Source of the DNA: Brachynemurus nebulosus
Lineage: Eukaryota > Arthropoda > Insecta > Neuroptera > Myrmeleontidae
Assembly (NCBI GenBank): GCA_035578155.1
Contig: JAPWDM010000023.1
Span: 1,674,001 to 1,738,000 of the forward strand
Direction: 5' to 3'
Length of the DNA stretch: 64,000 bases
A program made the position numbers and the translations under genes. A model generated the notes under the pieces. It saw only the letters and a program-made list of their open reading frames with translations. It was not told the origin of the DNA and ran no database searches. Every line of letters begins with the position of its first letter. The first letter of the stretch is position 1. Below are positions 12,001 through 23,050 of this stretch, piece after piece.

Positions 12001-15000
12001 AATTGAAAATATCTAAAACTGAACCAACGGCGATAATTAGATAAAACTTATATACGAATTACGCGCTATTTTGGCGCTCATCATAACTGCTATTAAAATC
12101 TTTCCGGCGCCTATAGTTTCCCGGAAAATCAAAAAAATTCATTTGAGCAGCATATAAAGACAAAATTTGAAAATATCTAAATCTGAACCAACGGCGCTAA
12201 TTAGATAAAGCTTATATAGGAATTACGCGCTATTTTCGCGCTCATCATAACTGCTATTAAAATCTTTCCAGTGCCTATAGTTTCCCGGAAAAGCAACAAA
12301 ATTCATTTGAACAGCATATAAAGACAAAAATTGAAAATATCTAAAACTGAACCAACGGCGATAATTAGATAAAACTTATATAGGAATTACGCGCTATTTG
12401 GGCGCTCATCATAGCTGCTATTAAAATCTTTCCGGCGCCTATAGTTTCCCGGAAAATCAACAAAATTTATTTCAGCAGCATATAAAGACAAAAAATGAAA
12501 ATATCTAAATCTGAACCAACGGCGCTAATTAGATAAAGCTGATATAGGAATTACGCGCTATTTTGGCGCTCATCATAACAGCTATTAAAATCTTTCCAGC
12601 GCCTATAGTTTCCCGGAAAATCAAAAAAATTCATTTGAGCAGCATATAAAGACAAAAATTGAAAATATCTAAAACTGAACCAACGGCGATAATTAGATAA
12701 AACTTATATAGGAATTACGCGCTATTTTGGCGCTCATCATAACTGCTATTAAAATCTTTCCGGCGCCTATAGTTTCCCGGAAAATCAAAAAAATTCATTT
12801 GAGTAGCATATAAAGACAAAATTTGAAAATATCTAAATCTGAACCAACGGCGCTAATTAGATAAAGCTTCTATAGGAATTACGCGCTATTTTCGCGCTCA
12901 TCATAACTGCTATTAAAATCTTTCCAGCGCCTATAGTTTCCCGGAAAATCAAAAAAATTCATTTGAGCAGCATATAAAGACAAAAATTGAAAATATCTAA
13001 ATCTGAACCAACGGCACTAATTAGATAAAGCTTACATAGGAATTACGCGCTATTTTCGCGCTCATCATAACTGCAATTAGAATCTTTCCAGCGCCTATAG
13101 TTTCCCGGAAAATCAACAAAATTCATTTGAGCAGCACATAAAGACAAAAATTGAAAATATCTAAAACTGAACCAACGGCGATAATTAGATAAAACTTATA
13201 TAGGAATTACGCGCTATTTTGGCGCTCATCATAACTGCTATTAAAATCTTTCCGGCGCCTATAGTTACCCGGAAAATCAAAAAAATTCATTTGAGCAACC
13301 TATAAAGACAAAAATTTAAAATATCGAAATCTAAGCCCACGGCGATAATTAGATAAAGCTTATATAGGAATTACGCGCTATTTTCGCGCTCATCATAACG
13401 GCTATTAAAATCTTTCCAGCGCCTATAGTTTCCCGGAAAATCAAAAAAATTCATTTGAGCAGCATATAAAGACAAAAAATGAAAATATCTAAATCTGAAC
13501 CAACGGCGCTAATTAGATAAAGCTTAAATAGGAATTACGCGCTATTTACGCGCTCATCATAACTGCTATTAAAATCTTTCCAGCGCCTATAGTTTCCCGG
13601 AAAATCAACAAATATCATTTGAGCAGCATAAAAAGAAAAAATTTTAAAATATCTAAAACTGAACCAACGGCGATAATTAGATGAAACTTATATAGGAATT
13701 ACGCGCTATTTTGGCGCTCATCATAACTGCTATTAAAATCTTTCCAGCGCCTATAGTTTCCCGGAAAATCAAAAAAATTCATTTGAGCAACATATAAAGA
13801 CAAAAAATGAAAATATCTAAAACTGAACCAACGGCGATAATTAGATGAAACTTATATAGGAATTACGCGCTATTTTGGCGCTCATCATAACTGCTATTAA
13901 AATCTTTCCAGCGCCTATAGTTTCCCGGAAAATCAAAAAAATTCATTTGAGCAACATATAAAGACAAAAAATGAAAATATCTATATCTGAACCAACGGCG
14001 CTAATTAGATAAAGCTTATATAGGAATTACGCGCTACTTACGCGCTCATCATAACTGCTATTAAAATCTTTCCAGCGCCTATAGTTTCCCGGAAAATCAA
14101 CAAAATTCATTTGTGCAGCATATAAAGACAAAAATTTAAAATATCGAAATCTAAACCCATGGCGATAATTAGATAAAGCTTATATAGGAATTACGCGCTA
14201 TTTTGGCGCTTATCATAACAGCTATTAAAATCTTTCCAGCGCCTATAGTTTCCCGGAAAATCAAAAAAATTCATTTGAGCAGCATATAAAGACAAAAATT
14301 GAAAATATCTAAAACTGAACCAACGGCGATAATTAGATAAAACTTATATAGGAATTACGCGCTATTTTGGCGCTCATCATAACTGCTATTAAAATCTTTC
14401 CGGCGCCTATAGTTTCCCGGAATATCAAAAAAATTCATTTGAGCAGCATATAAAGACAAAATTTGAAAATATCTAAATCTGAACCAACGGCGCTAATTAG
14501 ATAAAGCTTATATAGGAATTACGCGCTATTTTTGCGCTCATCATAACTGCTATTAAAATCTTTCCAGCGCCTATAGTTTCCCGGAAAGTCAACAAAATTC
14601 ATTTGAGCAGCATATAAAGACAAAATTTGAAAATATCTAAATCTGAACCAACGGCGCTAATTAGATAAAGCTTATATGGGAATTACGCGCTATTTTGGCG
14701 CTCATCATAACTGCTATTAAAATCTTTCCAGCGCCTATAGTTTCCCGGAAAATCAAAAAAATTCATTTGAGCAGCATATAAAGACAAAATTTGAAAATAT
14801 CTAAATCTGAACCAACGGCGCTAATTAGATAAAGCTTATATAGGAATTACGCGCTATTTTCGCGCTCATCATAACGGCTATTAAAATCTTTCCAGCGCCT
14901 ATAGTTTCCCGGAAAATCAACAAAATTCATTTGAGCAGCATATAAAGACAAAAATTGAAAATATCTAAATCTGAACGAACGGCGCTAATTAGATAAAGCT

Positions 15001-17820
15001 TATATAGGAATTACGCGCTATTTTCGAGCTCATCATAACTGCTATTAGAATCTTTCCAGCGCCTATAGTTTCCCGGAAAATCAACAAAATTCATTTGAGC
15101 AGCACATAAAGACAAAATTTGAAAATATCTAAAACTGAACCAACGGCGATAATTAGATAAAACTTATATAGGAATTACGCGCTATTTTGGCGCTCATCAT
15201 ATCTGCTATTAAAATCTTTCCGGCGCCTATAGTTTCCCGGAAAATCAAAAAAATTCATTTGAGCAGCATATAAAGACAAAATTTGAAAATATCTAAATCT
15301 GAACCAACGGCGCTAGTTAGATAAAGCTTATATAGGAATTACGCGCTATTTTCACGCTCATCATAACGGCTATTAAAATCTTTCCAGCGCCTATAGTTTC
15401 CCGGAAAATCAAAAAAATTCATTTGAGTAGCATATAAAGACAAAATTTGAAAATATCTAAATCTGAACCAACGGCGCTAATTAGATAAAGCTTCTATAGG
15501 AATTACGCGCTATTTTCGCGCTCATCATAACTGCTATTAAAATCTTTCCAGCGCCTATAATCAACAAAATTCATTTGAGCAGCATATAAAGACAAAAATT
15601 TAAAATATCGAAATCTAAGCCCACGGCGATAATTAGATAAAACTTATATAGGAATTACGCGCTATTTTGGCGCTCATCACAACTGCTATTAAAATCTTTC
15701 CAGCGCCTATAGTTTCCCGGAAAATCAAAAAAATTCATTTGAGCAGCATATAAAGACAAAATTTGAAAATATCTAAATCTGAACCAACGGCGCTAGTTAG
15801 ATAAAGCTTATATAGGAATTACGCGCTATTTTCGCGCTCATCATAACTGCTATTAAAATCTTTCCAGTGCCTATAGTTTCCCGGAGAATCAAGAAAATTC
15901 ATTTGAGCAGCATATAAAGACTAAAATTGAAAATATCGAAATCTAAACCAACGGCGATAATTAGATAAAACTTTTATAGGAATTACGCGCTATTTTGGCG
16001 TTCATCATAACTGCTATTAAAATCTCTCCAGCGCCTATAGTTTCCCGGAAAGTCAACAAAATTCATTTGAGAAGCATATAAAGAAAAAAATTGAAAATAT
16101 CTAAAACTGAACCAACGGCGATAATTAGATAAAACTTTTATAGGAATTACGCGCTATTTTGGCGCTCATCATAACTGCTATTAAAATCTTCCCGGCGCCT
16201 ATAGTTTCCCGGAAAATCAAAAAAATTCATTTGAGCAGCATATAAAGACAAAATTTGAAAATATCTAAATCTGAACCAACGGCGCTAATTAGATAAACCT
16301 TATATAGGAATTACGCGCTATTTTCGCGCTCATCATAACTGCTATTAAAATCTTTCCAGCGCCTATAGTTTCCCGGAAAATCAACAAAATTCATTTGAGC
16401 AGCATATAAAGACAAAAATTGAAAATATCGAAATCTAAACCCACGGCGATAATTAGATAAAACTTATATAGGAATTACGCGCTATTTTGGCGCACATCAT
16501 AACTGCTATTAAAATCTTTCCGGCGCCTATAGTGTCCCGGAAAATCAAAAAAATTCATTTGAGCAGCATATAAAGACAAAAATTTAAAATATCGAAATCT
16601 AAACCCACGGCGATAATTAGATAAAACTTATATAGGAATTACGCGCTATTTTGGCGCTCATCATAACTACTATTAAAATCTTTCCGGCGCCTATAGTTTC
16701 CCGGAAAATCAACAAAATTCATTTGAGCAGCATATAAAGACAAAATTTGAAAATATCTAAATCTGAACCAACGGCGCTAATTAGATAAAGCTTAAATAGG
16801 AATTACGCGCTATTTACGCGCTCATCATAACTGCTATTAAAATCTTTCTAGCGCCTATAGTTTCCCGGAAAATCAACAAAATTCATTTGAGCAGCATATA
16901 AACACCAAAATTGAAAATATCTAAAACTGAACCAACGGCGATAATTAGATAAAGCTTATATAGGAATTACGCGCTATTTTCGCGCTCATCATAACTGCTA
17001 CTAAAATCTTTCCAGCGCCTATAGTTTCCCGGAAAATCAACAAAATTCATTTGAGCAGCATATAAAGACAAAAATTGAAAATATCGAAATCTAAACCCAC
17101 GGCGATAATTAGATGAAACTTATATAGGAATTACGCGCTATTTTGGCGCTCATCATAACTGCTATTAAAATCTTTCCAGCGCCTAAAGTTTCCCGGAAAA
17201 TCAACAAAATTCATTTGAGCAGCATATAAAGACAAAATTTGAAAATATCTAAATCTGAAGCGACGGCGCTAATTAGATAAAGCTTATATAGGAAGTACGC
17301 GCTGTTTTCGCGCTCATCATAACTGCTATTAAAATCTTTCCGGCGCCTATAGTTTCCCGGAAATTCAAAAAAATTCATTTAAGCAGCATATAAAGACAAA
17401 ATTTGAAAATATCTAAATCTGAACCAACGGCGCTAATTAGATAAAGCTTATATAGGAATTACCCGCTATTTTCGTGCTCATCATAACTGCTATTAAAATC
17501 TTTCCAGCGCCTATAGTTTCCCGGAAAATCAAGAAAATTCATTTGAGCAGCATATAAAGACTAAAATTGAAAATATCGAAATCTAAACCAACGGCGATAA
17601 TTAGATAAAACTTATATAGGAATTACGCGCTATTTTGGCGCTCATCATAACTGCTATTAAAATCTTTTCGGCGCCTATAGTTTCCCGGAAAATCAAAAAA
17701 ATTCATTTGAGCAGCATAGAAAGACAAAATTTGAAAATATCTAAATCTGAACCAACGGCGCTAATTAGATAAAGCTTATATAGGAATTACGCGCTATTTT
17801 CGCGCTCATCATAACTGCTA
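6030..17820. repeat. 164-bp satellite DNA array, about 72 monomers
   Basis: The phrase CATAACNGCTAT recurs at 6041, 6205, 6369 and 6533, a period of exactly 164 bp that continues to the gap. Monomers are highly similar and fall into at least two mixed subtypes. One has GGCGATAATTAGATAAAAC and TTTTGGCGCTC; the other has GGCGCTAATTAGATAAAGC and TTTTCGCGCTC. Each monomer carries short GC-rich palindromes (TTCCCGGAA, GGCGCC) in an otherwise AT-rich sequence. Some monomers (near 7870, 10490 and 15557) lack about 12 bp around the TTCCCGG motif. No coding potential is evident. The array reaches the assembly gap, so its true length is unknown. It could be pericentromeric, knob-like or subtelomeric heterochromatin. 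Confidence 0.97.
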
Positions 17821-17828
17821 AGTAAGTA

Positions 17829-18328
17829 NNNNNNNNNNNNNNNNNNNNNNNNNNNNNNNNNNNNNNNNNNNNNNNNNNNNNNNNNNNNNNNNNNNNNNNN
17901 NNNNNNNNNNNNNNNNNNNNNNNNNNNNNNNNNNNNNNNNNNNNNNNNNNNNNNNNNNNNNNNNNNNNNNNNNNNNNNNNNNNNNNNNNNNNNNNNNNNN
18001 NNNNNNNNNNNNNNNNNNNNNNNNNNNNNNNNNNNNNNNNNNNNNNNNNNNNNNNNNNNNNNNNNNNNNNNNNNNNNNNNNNNNNNNNNNNNNNNNNNNN
18101 NNNNNNNNNNNNNNNNNNNNNNNNNNNNNNNNNNNNNNNNNNNNNNNNNNNNNNNNNNNNNNNNNNNNNNNNNNNNNNNNNNNNNNNNNNNNNNNNNNNN
18201 NNNNNNNNNNNNNNNNNNNNNNNNNNNNNNNNNNNNNNNNNNNNNNNNNNNNNNNNNNNNNNNNNNNNNNNNNNNNNNNNNNNNNNNNNNNNNNNNNNNN
18301 NNNNNNNNNNNNNNNNNNNNNNNNNNNN
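17829..18328. other. Assembly gap of exactly 500 N
   Basis: There are 500 consecutive N between the 164-bp satellite and the CCTAA array. The round number suggests a fixed-size scaffolding placeholder, not a measured distance. The last eight resolved bases before it (17821-17828, AGTAAGTA) do not match the satellite monomer at that point. Confidence 0.98.
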
Positions 18329-19826
18329 CTAACCTAACCTACCTAACCTAACCTAACCAACCTAACCTAACCTAACCTACCTAACCTAACCTAACCTAAC
18401 CTACCTAACCTAACCTACACCTAACCTAACCTACCTAACCTACCTACCTAACCTAACCTAACCTAACCAACCCCTAACCTACCTAACCTAACCTAACCTA
18501 CCCTAACCTAACCTAACCTAACCTAACCTAACCTAACTACCTAACCTAACCTAACCCTAACCTAACCTAACCTAAACCTAACCTAACCTAACCTAACCTA
18601 CCAACCTAACCTAACCTAACCTAACCTAACCTAACCTAACCTAACCTAACCTAACCTAACCTAACCTAACCTAACCTAACCTAACCTAACCTAACCTAAC
18701 CTAACCTAACCTAACCTAACCTAACCTAACCAACCTAACCTAACCTAACCTAACCTAACCTAACCTAACCTAACCAACCTAACCTAACCTAACCTAACCT
18801 AACCTAACCTACACCTAACCTAACCTAACCTAACCTAACCTAACCTAACCTAACCTAACCTAACCTAACCTAACCTAACCTAACCTAACCTAACCTAACC
18901 TAACCTAACCTAACCTAACCTAACCTAACCTAACCTAACCTAACCTAACCTAACCTAACCTAACCTAACCTAACCTAACCTAACCTAACCTAACCTAACC
19001 CTAACCTAACCTAAACCTAACCTAACCTAACCTAACCTAAACCTAACCTAACCTACCTAACCTAACCTAACCTAACCTAACCTAACCTAACCTAACCTAA
19101 CCTAACCTAACCTAACCTAACCTAACCTAACCTAACCTAACCTAACCTAACCTAACCTAACCTAACCTAACCTAACCTAACCTAACCTAACCTAACCTAA
19201 CCTAACCTAACCTAACCTAACCTAACCTAACCTAACCTAACCTAACCTAACCTAACCTAACCTAACCTAACCTAACCTACACCTAACCTAACCTAACCCT
19301 AACCTAACCTAACCTAACCTAACCTAACCTAACCTAACCTAACCTAACCTAACCTAACCTAACCTAACCTAACCTAACCTAACCTAACCTAACCTAACCT
19401 AACCTAACCTAACCTAACCTAACCTAACCTAACCTAACCTAACCTAACCTAACCTAACCTAACCTAACCTAACCTAACCTAACCTAACCTAACCTAACCT
19501 AACCTAACCTAACCTAACCTAACCTAACCTAACCTAACCTAACCTAACCTAACCTAACCTAACCTAACCTAACCTAACCTAACCTAACCTAACCTAACCT
19601 AACCTAACCTAACCTAACCTAACCTAACCTAACCTAACCTAACCTAACCTAACCTAACCTAACCTAACCTAACCTACCTAACCTAACCTAACCTAACCTA
19701 ACCTAACCTAACCTAACCTAACCTAACCTAACCTAACCTAACCTAACCCTAACCTAACCTAACCTAACCTAACCTAACCTAACTAACCTAACCTAACCTA
19801 ACCTAACCTAACCTAACCTAACCTAA

Positions 19827-19828
<2 letters not shown>
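18329..19828. repeat. Telomeric (CCTAA)n array, distal block
   Basis: About 1.5 kb of CCTAA, the complement of the insect telomere repeat TTAGG. The unit is very regular from about 18600 onwards. It is noticeably irregular in the first 270 bp next to the gap, with many CCTACCTAA, CCAACC and CCTACACC variants. The C-rich strand reads 5' to 3' left to right, which is how the left end of a chromosome reads. The array is interrupted on its right by the poly(A) end of a non-LTR retrotransposon. Confidence 0.97.
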
Positions 19829-19880
<52 letters not shown>

Positions 19881-20043
19881 AGGAGGGGAAACTTTTTATA
19901 AGCTGCAGAAGTGTGGGATTCCCAGTCGGGGCGTGCAATGACCAGTGTACCCACTAAAACCCCCCCTCTCTTCTTGAGCCACCATTCCGGAACCGCGATC
20001 GCATTACTTCAGAATGGGGCATGTGTCCGGGTTACACAACATC
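19829..20043 (-). other. 3' UTR and 51-nt poly(A) tail of the TRAS-like element
   Basis: On the plus strand, 19829-19879 is an uninterrupted run of 51 T. Bases 19880-20043 are the 164-nt 3' UTR after the ORF2 stop. A long, uncorrupted poly(A) tail is the normal 3' end of an R1-clade element and suggests a young insertion. Confidence 0.85.
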
Positions 20044-23031
20044 TTAGTCTTCAGTTCTTCGTTCTACCCATTCCTTATACTTTATCACGTGAATAATAAA
20101 TTTATGTATTTTATTCCACCTCTCCTGGGATGAAATCATCACGCTAACCATAGTTTCCGGTGTTAGCGTCCTCCCAATATCATCGTAGAGCACACGTCTC
20201 TTGCCATTCCAATGTCGGCATTCAAACACAGTGTGTTCTGGCGAGTCTCTATGTCCGCAGAACATACAAACATCCGTATCAACCCTCTTCATCCTCTTCA
20301 AGTAGTTGTTGAAACAGCCGTGTCCTGTGAGCACCTGGGTGAGATAATATTCCACCTCGCCGTGGGGTCTGTAATACCATTCCACGACATCCGGTATAAC
20401 CCTCCGCGTCCAGTTATCAGTGTCACTGCTGCTCCATCTTTCCTGCCATCTATCTATAGTCTTGCGCCGTTCAGCTTCTTTCGTCTGACCATCTTCCCGG
20501 CACTTGCGGACTCTCTCCTCACTGAGTAGATTTATCGGGATAACTCTGGCCACAACCGCTACTGTGCTTGTAGCCACCGTCCTATAAGCTCTACTTATTC
20601 TAATGGCTACTTTCCTCCTCAGACCCTCAACCAATTTCGCGTATTTTTCCTGTTGTAAGGCCGTATGCCATACCGTCACACCGTACAAGAGCGTAGAGTC
20701 CACAACTCCCGCCAACACCCTTCTTCTATTTTCCCCTGGCCCACCGAAACGTGGCATAATTCTGTTAATCGCCGTTAATGTCTTTTCGGCCTTCGCTACT
20801 GCCTCTTGTACATGTGCACCAAAACTCAGGTGCGGATCTAGCACTATGCCCAGGTACTTGACATACTTCTTCAGCTTGATGATAGTGCCCTCCAACAGGA
20901 TATGCATACTTTCTTCGTGGAATTTTTTTCTGCCAGACAGCATCATGGCTTCGGTCTTTTCTGGCGCAAGCTTCAGTCTTCTACCCTTCATCCACTGGCT
21001 TATGTCAGCTAGTGCGGTGTTGGCAACCAAAGATAACCGTTCTTCATCTTTAGCTGTAATCACGAGGGCAAGGTCATCGGCATATGCCACAGTTATTACC
21101 CCAGCTGGCATGGGAAGTTTCAGCACACCATCATAGAGTATGTTCCATAGTAGAGGCCCCAGGACACTGCCCTGTGGGACGCCACAACTGATTGGTATTT
21201 CCGGCAAACCATCCACTACGATAGATCTGTTCTCTAGATAGCTCATAATGAGTCGCAAAAGATACGGAGCTATCTGTCTTCGCCTCAGTTCCTCTATTAT
21301 AGCGCTCCATGATGCAAAATTGAATGCATTTTTTACGTCTATTGTGATCAAAATAGTTAAACCCCTAGTTTTCAATGTCTTAGTCTTCTCTTGGTTAGCT
21401 ACTTCACTGATAAGCTTTATCGCATCCAAAGTTGATCTTCCAGCCCTAAAACCAAACTGGTTTTTGGATAACCCTTCCCCGTTTTCGATTTCAATATTAA
21501 GGCGCGCCGCTATGACTTGTTCAACAAGTTTACCCGTTGTATCGAGAAGGCATAACGGTCTGAAGGCTGTTGGGACCATCCCTTCTTTTCCCGGTTTTCT
21601 CAGGACCACCAATCTAGCCTGCTTCCAAATTGTTGGAAAAATACCATTCGCCATTATATAATTGATTATGCTCATGATCTTATTTGGAGCCAGTGTTGCC
21701 GCCATTTTAACTATCTGGCCTGGTATCCCATCCGGTCCTGGTGCTTTTCCTATTTTAATTCTTCCAGCTGCCTTGCTCAGTTCTTCCCTTTTAATCTCTG
21801 GTACTTTATCAGCATCCGGGGCTATCCATTCCCTGATTGGTCGTTCTGGGAACAGCGCCTGTATTACTTCTTTGAGCTGTGACGTTTTAAGATTAGTCTG
21901 CGGTAGGTTACGCACCTTTTTCATCACTATTTTGTACCCCTGACCCCAGACATCAAATTCCAATTCCTCGCATATTTCCCGCCACATATTTTCCTTGGTC
22001 TTAAATATGGCTTTACTTAACTCTCGTTTGGCAGCTTTATAGTTTCTTAAAGCTTGCTCTAGCTCGTCCGTGTTGGGTTTTCTTTTAGCCAATCTAGTTC
22101 TCTCGCGCCTACGTCGATTGCACGTTCTCCTCAGTTCTGCTATTTCATCCGTCCACCAAAACACTCCCTTTCTGCCTCTGCTATGCAATACTTTTTTCTT
22201 CATGGTTTTATCACATATCGCAAAAAGTGCTTCAGCTAATTGTTGTGGTGTCTGGACTTGTGTGTCATTGTCTAGTACTCGCAACAGTTCAGCGCATGTC
22301 TCTTTCTTTATAGTGTTTAGTCTCCAGCCCTTTTTTATATCCGTCGGGAATGCTTTAACAGTTCTGGTTTTGAGCACGTGGTATTTAAAGAAGAGGTATC
22401 TGTGATCGCTGAGGGTTTCTGAGTCCAGGATCTGCCAGTCATATATATTTTTGCTATAATTTCCAGTGGCCAGGGTAACGTCAATAAAGGAGGATCTTGT
22501 TCCCGTATCGAAAGTAGGCTTTTCTCCTTTGTTGATAATCACGAGATTACTTCTGGCTATTAGTTCCGCTAGCAACTGTCCTCTGCGGTCTCTCTGCACG
22601 CCTCCCCACTCAGGCGATTTGGCATTGAAATCTCCCATTATAAGCAGCTCAGTGTTCGTGCTGTCTATCTCCTTCTCCAGCTCTTCGAGAAAGTCTTCAT
22701 AATCGTTCATAGTGCAGTTTGGGGAGATATAGCAGCTAAATATGGTGACACCAGCTATACGTACCCATACAAAGCCCTGCTTTTGTCCATATTCTTCAAC
22801 TGTTTGTTCAGGGTTTGTTCTTACCCAGATTGCCGCATCTCCATAGACATCTTGGTACCACCCTTGTCTGTCACTGATAGCTGTCCGATTCGGCTCGCTA
22901 ATAGCAATGATATCCGTCAATATATTAGCTGCTGTTGCCAGCATGAGCTCATGTGCCGCCCTGCTTCTATTTAAGTTCACCTGTAGAAAGCGAAGCGCTG
23001 TACACTCTCCATCGGTAGGGTCGCAGGACAT
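20044..23031 (-). CDS. Non-LTR retrotransposon ORF2: AP endonuclease-reverse transcriptase
   Basis: Intact 995-residue ORF2. The N-terminal APE-type endonuclease shows E46 (SEPNR), GDFN at 133-136 (D134), D184 and the SDH catalytic triplet at 208-210. The RT domain shows KAPGPDGIP (429-437), D565 in the TIDVKNAF block, the GVPQGS block near 617-622 and YADD at 650-653. A C-terminal CCHC motif (C922, C925, H933, C938; CX2CX7HX4C) is typical of R1-clade elements. The protein would nick telomeric DNA and prime reverse transcription of the element RNA on the cut end. All catalytic residues I can check are present. The start follows the ORF1 stop after 19 nt, suggesting translation by termination and re-initiation. 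Closest known families are TRAS and SART, on domain order and insertion site. Confidence 0.95.
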   Translation of the reverse strand: MSCDPTDGECTALRFLQVNLNRSRAAHELMLATAANILTDIIAISEPNRTAISDRQGWYQDVYGDAAIWVRTNPEQTVEEYGQKQGFVWVRIAGVTIFSCYISPNCTMNDYEDFLEELEKEIDSTNTELLIMGDFNAKSPEWGGVQRDRRGQLLAELIARSNLVIINKGEKPTFDTGTRSSFIDVTLATGNYSKNIYDWQILDSETLSDHRYLFFKYHVLKTRTVKAFPTDIKKGWRLNTIKKETCAELLRVLDNDTQVQTPQQLAEALFAICDKTMKKKVLHSRGRKGVFWWTDEIAELRRTCNRRRRERTRLAKRKPNTDELEQALRNYKAAKRELSKAIFKTKENMWREICEELEFDVWGQGYKIVMKKVRNLPQTNLKTSQLKEVIQALFPERPIREWIAPDADKVPEIKREELSKAAGRIKIGKAPGPDGIPGQIVKMAATLAPNKIMSIINYIMANGIFPTIWKQARLVVLRKPGKEGMVPTAFRPLCLLDTTGKLVEQVIAARLNIEIENGEGLSKNQFGFRAGRSTLDAIKLISEVANQEKTKTLKTRGLTILITIDVKNAFNFASWSAIIEELRRRQIAPYLLRLIMSYLENRSIVVDGLPEIPISCGVPQGSVLGPLLWNILYDGVLKLPMPAGVITVAYADDLALVITAKDEERLSLVANTALADISQWMKGRRLKLAPEKTEAMMLSGRKKFHEESMHILLEGTIIKLKKYVKYLGIVLDPHLSFGAHVQEAVAKAEKTLTAINRIMPRFGGPGENRRRVLAGVVDSTLLYGVTVWHTALQQEKYAKLVEGLRRKVAIRISRAYRTVATSTVAVVARVIPINLLSEERVRKCREDGQTKEAERRKTIDRWQERWSSSDTDNWTRRVIPDVVEWYYRPHGEVEYYLTQVLTGHGCFNNYLKRMKRVDTDVCMFCGHRDSPEHTVFECRHWNGKRRVLYDDIGRTLTPETMVSVMISSQERWNKIHKFIIHVIKYKEWVERRTED

Positions 23032-23050
23032 ATTAGTTATATTAGTTGTA

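Noticed and set aside
6030..17820. CRISPR-like regular array
   Set aside because: The whole 164-bp unit is repeated with no unique spacers, in a eukaryotic genome; it is satellite DNA.
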